A DNA stretch of 25,414 bases from Succinatimonas sp. UBA6849 (GTDB taxonomy: Bacteria > Pseudomonadota > Gammaproteobacteria > Enterobacterales > Succinivibrionaceae), in contig DKDL01000097.1 of the NCBI GenBank assembly GCA_002449335.1, positions 1 through 25,414 on the forward strand, in the 5' to 3' direction. Made by a program: the position numbers and the translations under genes. A model generated the notes under the pieces. That model saw only the letters and a program-made list of their open reading frames with translations. It had not been told where the DNA came from and did no database searches. Positions within the stretch are counted from its first letter, which is position 1, and each line of letters begins with the position of its first letter. Shown here one piece after another: positions 21,916 through 25,414 of this stretch.

Positions 21916-24900
21916 ATGAATAAAATATATAAAATTGTGTGGAACAACGCTTTACAATCCTACACAGTTGTAAGTGAACTTGCTAAATCACATTCAAGAT
22001 CATCAAAAACAAAAGTTATTGGAACTGCCCTTTTTACCTCCCTTTTAGCTCTTTCTAGTCAAGCTACTGCTGACGAACTACCTCAAGATGGAATAATTGA
22101 CCAAAATATTACAGTTGATTCTATAAATGTAAGCGATAATAGAGATTGGACTACATATGTTTTTAAAGAAAACGGAAATCTAACTGTAAATAAAGATATT
22201 ACTGTTTATTCTTCAACAGAAATCACACACTTATTTTTCACACCATATAACACCTTTGATGAAAATGGTAACCAAACATTCGATCTTTCAGGATCACTTC
22301 ATGTAAAAGGAAACTTTGACGTAACCACTAACAGTACTCAGTCAGATTATGACAGTGGCGATTCTTCAGTTCCATTTTCTTGGGTAGGTAGCGGTGTAAA
22401 CACAACTATTGACGGTAGCGTTAATGTTAAAAGTAATAATAAATATAATATTAAATTAAAAGACACTGACGGAAACGAACAAGTTGCAAAGGTAGGTGGC
22501 GCAAATTTATCTTTCAGCGGAAAAACAACTATTGAAAAAGACTTAAACGTTGAAAAGTCTTCATTTACTATAAGTCCTATAGCTGGAGCAGTTAATAACA
22601 AGTGGTTTTCAATTGCCGACTCAGGAAGAACTCAAGTCAATGGAAATGCCAAATTTACAGAAGGAAGTTTGAATGTACTTGGAAATTTAAGTATAAAAGG
22701 AGACTTATCTTTAGATAATAGCTTATTATCTCTAACATCCTACACTACTTTTTATAATGATGGAAAAGAAGAAAAACAACAATATACAGACCATGCATCT
22801 ATCGATGTAGGCGGTAATTTAAAGATATCTGGCGTTACAGATGACGGAAGCACTATTTACAATACAGTAGCTGGAGATGCAATTTTAAATGTTGCAGGCA
22901 ATGTAGATGTTTCTGGTTCTAACAACATTGAGATTCGTGAAAACTCAACAGCTACCATTGGTGGAGATCTAAATTTAACTCATGTTGAAGATACCAATGT
23001 TTGGAGCCAAGTAAAAGGAAACTCTTCATTAACAGTAAATGGTGATCTTAATATGAAAGGTCACTACATGCCAGGATACTATACTAAAGATAATGATATA
23101 AAATTCTTTAGAAATGACTTTATTATTAACGGAGAAAATGGCGGAGCCTCTACAGCTCTGATAAAGGGTGATGTCAACTTAACTGACAATTCTCATTTTA
23201 TGACCCAAACTTATGGTCAATCTCCAACAGATCACACCACTTACCACCCAAGAGCCGACTTTGAAAAATTATCTTCTACCACCATTGAAGGCAATTTAAA
23301 TGTCGAAAGAAATTCAAGATTAGGCGCATATTCAGCTTCTGATACTGTTGTAAAAGGAAATGCAACCGTAACCTCTGGCGGTTCTATTGAAGCCTGGAAC
23401 TCTGATGCTTACTTAAACATCGCAGGTGATACTTTTGTAACAGACAAGAATTCGCAAATAGGTCTAGGAAGAACTGGTGATATCGATATTGGTGGCAAAC
23501 TAAGTGTTAAAAACGGTGCTAACGTTTATATTGAAGATGACTCTACCCTATCTGTAGCTAAGAGCTTAACTTTAGAGAATTCTCTAATTGAAGGTTATAA
23601 AGCTAAGCTTAATGTTGGTGGTGATCTAACCATTACCAATAACACAGATGAGAGCATTTGGAATAAGCTTGATAGAAACTCAGAATTGACCGTAAACGGC
23701 GACCTTAATATGAAAGGTCAGTACAAAGAAGGCGTTTACGATGAGAATAATGAAGACGGCTATTTCAAGAATAACTTATTCATTTCAGGTGCTGGCAATA
23801 ATGTAGGTTCAACTGCCTTAATTAAAGGTGATGTTCACTTATCAGACAACTCTCATTTCTTTACAGAAACATATAGTCAGCCAGCCCCTGATCATGAAAC
23901 CTACCACTCAAGAGACGAGTTCAAACAGTTATCTTCAACTACCATCGAAGGCAATGTAACTATTGATAGCAACTCAAGATTAGGCACCTATTCAGCATCT
24001 GATACTCTTGTAAAAGGTAATGTAGATATCACCTCAGGTGCTTCTATGGAAGCTTGGAACTCTGATGCACATTTAGGTATTAATGGTGATGTTTTAGTAA
24101 CTGATGAGAATTCACAGGTAGGTGTAGGCAGAACTGCTGATATCGACATTGATGGCAAGTTGACTGCTAAAAACGGCGCTGATGTCTATATTGGCGAAGA
24201 GTCTACCCTCTCAGTTGCTAAGAAGTTCCTAGTAGATAATGCTACTTTAGAAATCCATGGCGGTCAGTTATTACTCTCAGGCGAGGACTCTGTATTAGAC
24301 TTAACTAATAACGGTGTTCTAAAGACTGATGAGGCAGGCTCAATTGAACTTGAGAAAGGTGCTTCTGTAAATTCTAAGACTAAGACCCTGTTATCAGATG
24401 ACACTACTACAACCGCTGATGGCGTAGCCGAAAAGACCTTTGAAGCTGATGCTTTATCAAAGGTAAGCTTAGTAGACTTCAATAAGGAAGTTAGTTTAGA
24501 TGAAGCAAAACGCTTACACAGTGTTTTATTCAACTCTGATACTGGTATTCTTGACTTAAAGATTGCCAGTGATAAGCCAAGTGATGAGCCTTCAAAGCCT
24601 GATTCAGGTAACGCAAGTTTTGATGATGCAATCAACGCAGGTGGTACTACCGCTGTTGAGGATAAGACCATCACTGATGTTGATACTTCTGATAAGAAGT
24701 TGTCTGACTTAACCTCATCAGATCTTTCATGGGGCAGTGCTTCTCTAAAGGATGGACAGACAGACTTAGACCTAGGTTCAGGCAATCTAGTTTTAAATAA
24801 TCCTGAGTCTAACCAAGGTTCATTCGTATCTACCTCTGATGGTTCAGTTGGTAACATCACCATGGACAAGGATGCAAATCTTGCACTAAACGGTAATGGT

Positions 24901-25414
24901 TCTATTGGTAATGTTAATACCACAGAGAACGGTACTGGTGATATCTTAATCGGTAATGATAAGTCAGGTTCTGTAAATGCTAATAACCTTGGCTCTGAGG
25001 ACAAAGCCTTTGGCTCTGTATCTGTAGGTGCTGGCTCTAGTGCTACTGTAAAGAACATCTTAAATGCAACTAAAGTTGCTTTAGAGAAAAAGGCTGAGTT
25101 AATTGCATCTGTAATTAACTCTCCTGAGTTAAAAGCAATTGGTGATGACATTAAGATTAAAGCAGAAAACTCTGTATTAGGTGGTTTACTCTCAGGTAAT
25201 AACTCAACCTTAGAGTCTAAGACTTTAGAGTTAGCTGATAACTTTAATGTATTAGGTGGAGCTAAGGTAAAGGCAAAGAACTTATCTTTAAAGGGTAAGA
25301 TGCTGTTTGCCGACCCTGACTGGAACTCAAATGCATCTTCAGTAGTTGCTAATAACCTGTCAGGTACTGATGGTAATGTTCTAGACGGTGCTTTAGTTGC
25401 AGGTCAGAACTCAT
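21916..25414 (+). CDS. Type V autotransporter adhesin with extended signal peptide, N-terminal part
   Basis: The frame is open from the ATG at 21916 to the right edge (1166 codons, no stop); the C-terminal beta-barrel is outside the window. The first ~30 residues (MNKIYKIVWNNALQSY, then SELAKSHSR) are a textbook extended signal peptide region. A hydrophobic core follows and likely cleavage falls after SQATA (residue 52). The passenger is made of short, Gly/Asp/Asn/Ser-rich turns of the type VKGNVxV, GGDLxI and NGDLNM, which predicts a right-handed beta-helix. Residues about 346-564 and 565-784 are tandem copies of one module. A Pro/Asp/Ser spacer (about 890-900, SDKPSDEPSKPDSG) precedes a second repeat-poor section. 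Such proteins mediate adhesion or aggregation; the target is unknown. GGA is 7 nt upstream of the ATG. Confidence 0.88.
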   Translation, partial: MNKIYKIVWNNALQSYTVVSELAKSHSRSSKTKVIGTALFTSLLALSSQATADELPQDGIIDQNITVDSINVSDNRDWTTYVFKENGNLTVNKDITVYSSTEITHLFFTPYNTFDENGNQTFDLSGSLHVKGNFDVTTNSTQSDYDSGDSSVPFSWVGSGVNTTIDGSVNVKSNNKYNIKLKDTDGNEQVAKVGGANLSFSGKTTIEKDLNVEKSSFTISPIAGAVNNKWFSIADSGRTQVNGNAKFTEGSLNVLGNLSIKGDLSLDNSLLSLTSYTTFYNDGKEEKQQYTDHASIDVGGNLKISGVTDDGSTIYNTVAGDAILNVAGNVDVSGSNNIEIRENSTATIGGDLNLTHVEDTNVWSQVKGNSSLTVNGDLNMKGHYMPGYYTKDNDIKFFRNDFIINGENGGASTALIKGDVNLTDNSHFMTQTYGQSPTDHTTYHPRADFEKLSSTTIEGNLNVERNSRLGAYSASDTVVKGNATVTSGGSIEAWNSDAYLNIAGDTFVTDKNSQIGLGRTGDIDIGGKLSVKNGANVYIEDDSTLSVAKSLTLENSLIEGYKAKLNVGGDLTITNNTDESIWNKLDRNSELTVNGDLNMKGQYKEGVYDENNEDGYFKNNLFISGAGNNVGSTALIKGDVHLSDNSHFFTETYSQPAPDHETYHSRDEFKQLSSTTIEGNVTIDSNSRLGTYSASDTLVKGNVDITSGASMEAWNSDAHLGINGDVLVTDENSQVGVGRTADIDIDGKLTAKNGADVYIGEESTLSVAKKFLVDNATLEIHGGQLLLSGEDSVLDLTNNGVLKTDEAGSIELEKGASVNSKTKTLLSDDTTTTADGVAEKTFEADALSKVSLVDFNKEVSLDEAKRLHSVLFNSDTGILDLKIASDKPSDEPSKPDSGNASFDDAINAGGTTAVEDKTITDVDTSDKKLSDLTSSDLSWGSASLKDGQTDLDLGSGNLVLNNPESNQGSFVSTSDGSVGNITMDKDANLALNGNGSIGNVNTTENGTGDILIGNDKSGSVNANNLGSEDKAFGSVSVGAGSSATVKNILNATKVALEKKAELIASVINSPELKAIGDDIKIKAENSVLGGLLSGNNSTLESKTLELADNFNVLGGAKVKAKNLSLKGKMLFADPDWNSNASSVVANNLSGTDGNVLDGALVAGQNS
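22951..23607 (+). repeat. Autotransporter tandem duplication, copy 1
   Basis: About 657 bp (219 codons) whose DNA and protein align with the next segment. Shared blocks include TVNGDLNMKG, STALIKGDV, LSSTTIEGN, NSRLG-YSASDT-VKGN and EAWNSDA. The copies differ at many positions, so the duplication is not recent. Confidence 0.85.
23608..24267 (+). repeat. Autotransporter tandem duplication, copy 2
   Basis: Second copy of the 219-codon module, directly abutting copy 1 with one extra codon. Aligned points are 657 bp apart early in the module (23041 vs 23698) and 660 bp apart later (23341 vs 24001). Confidence 0.85.

Noticed and set aside
24264..25151. A 295-codon open frame on the minus strand
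   Set aside because: It lies wholly within the autotransporter frame on the opposite strand. Its Ser/Pro/Leu/Thr-rich product is what the antisense of a Gly/Asp/Asn/Leu-rich beta-helix gives, and it has no ribosome site or recognisable domain.

Overview
The window reads as chromosomal DNA from an AT-rich gammaproteobacterium. Evidence seen: a holD-rimI pair, a TetR-ybhGFSR-type operon, pyrB followed by a separate zinc-binding pyrI, a tRNA-Trp with its CCA end encoded, and an autotransporter with the extended signal peptide typical of gammaproteobacteria and betaproteobacteria. The base composition and gene style suggest a gut anaerobe of the Succinivibrionaceae (Succinivibrio / Anaerobiospirillum type). 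That placement is an inference and no database was searched.

Left part (1-5.5 kb). The 5' end of an AAA-ATPase-like/DUF1703-type gene runs off the left edge. It is divergent from a large protein with two AAA+ modules (522-2873). A convergent gap holds six imperfect 23-24 bp tandem repeats. Three genes then run on the minus strand as a tight operon: holD (DNA polymerase III psi), rimI (ribosomal protein S18 N-acetyltransferase) and a WYL-domain regulator. The psi protein is unusual: its clamp-loader-binding peptide and its folded domain are separated by a low-complexity linker of about 150 residues.

Middle part (5.6-11.6 kb). This is an accessory cassette on the minus strand: a DUF6931-like protein, a 1104-residue orphan VgrG with a long unassigned C-terminal extension, and a small Ala/Thr-rich protein. 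No type VI secretion core genes, PAAR gene or recognisable immunity gene are present. Upstream lie what looks like the decayed 3' end of an IS200/IS605-type tnpB with two strong hairpins, and then tRNA-Trp with a good promoter. The arms of a hairpin around that promoter copy the tRNA acceptor stem.

Export region (11.6-19.9 kb). A TetR regulator heads an operon matching cecR-ybhGFSR: membrane fusion protein, double-ABC ATPase and two ABC-2 permeases. A divergent two-gene operon encodes a second membrane fusion protein and a third ABC-2 permease but no ATPase. The TetR promoter carries two well-formed palindromic operators, one over the -35 box and one just downstream of the expected start, which predicts autorepression.

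Right part (19.9-25.4 kb). pyrBI (aspartate transcarbamoylase catalytic and regulatory chains) sits behind a structured leader and ends at a clear terminator. After a promoter-bearing gap of about 415 bp comes a large type V autotransporter adhesin that is open at the right edge. Its passenger contains a tandem duplication of about 219 residues.
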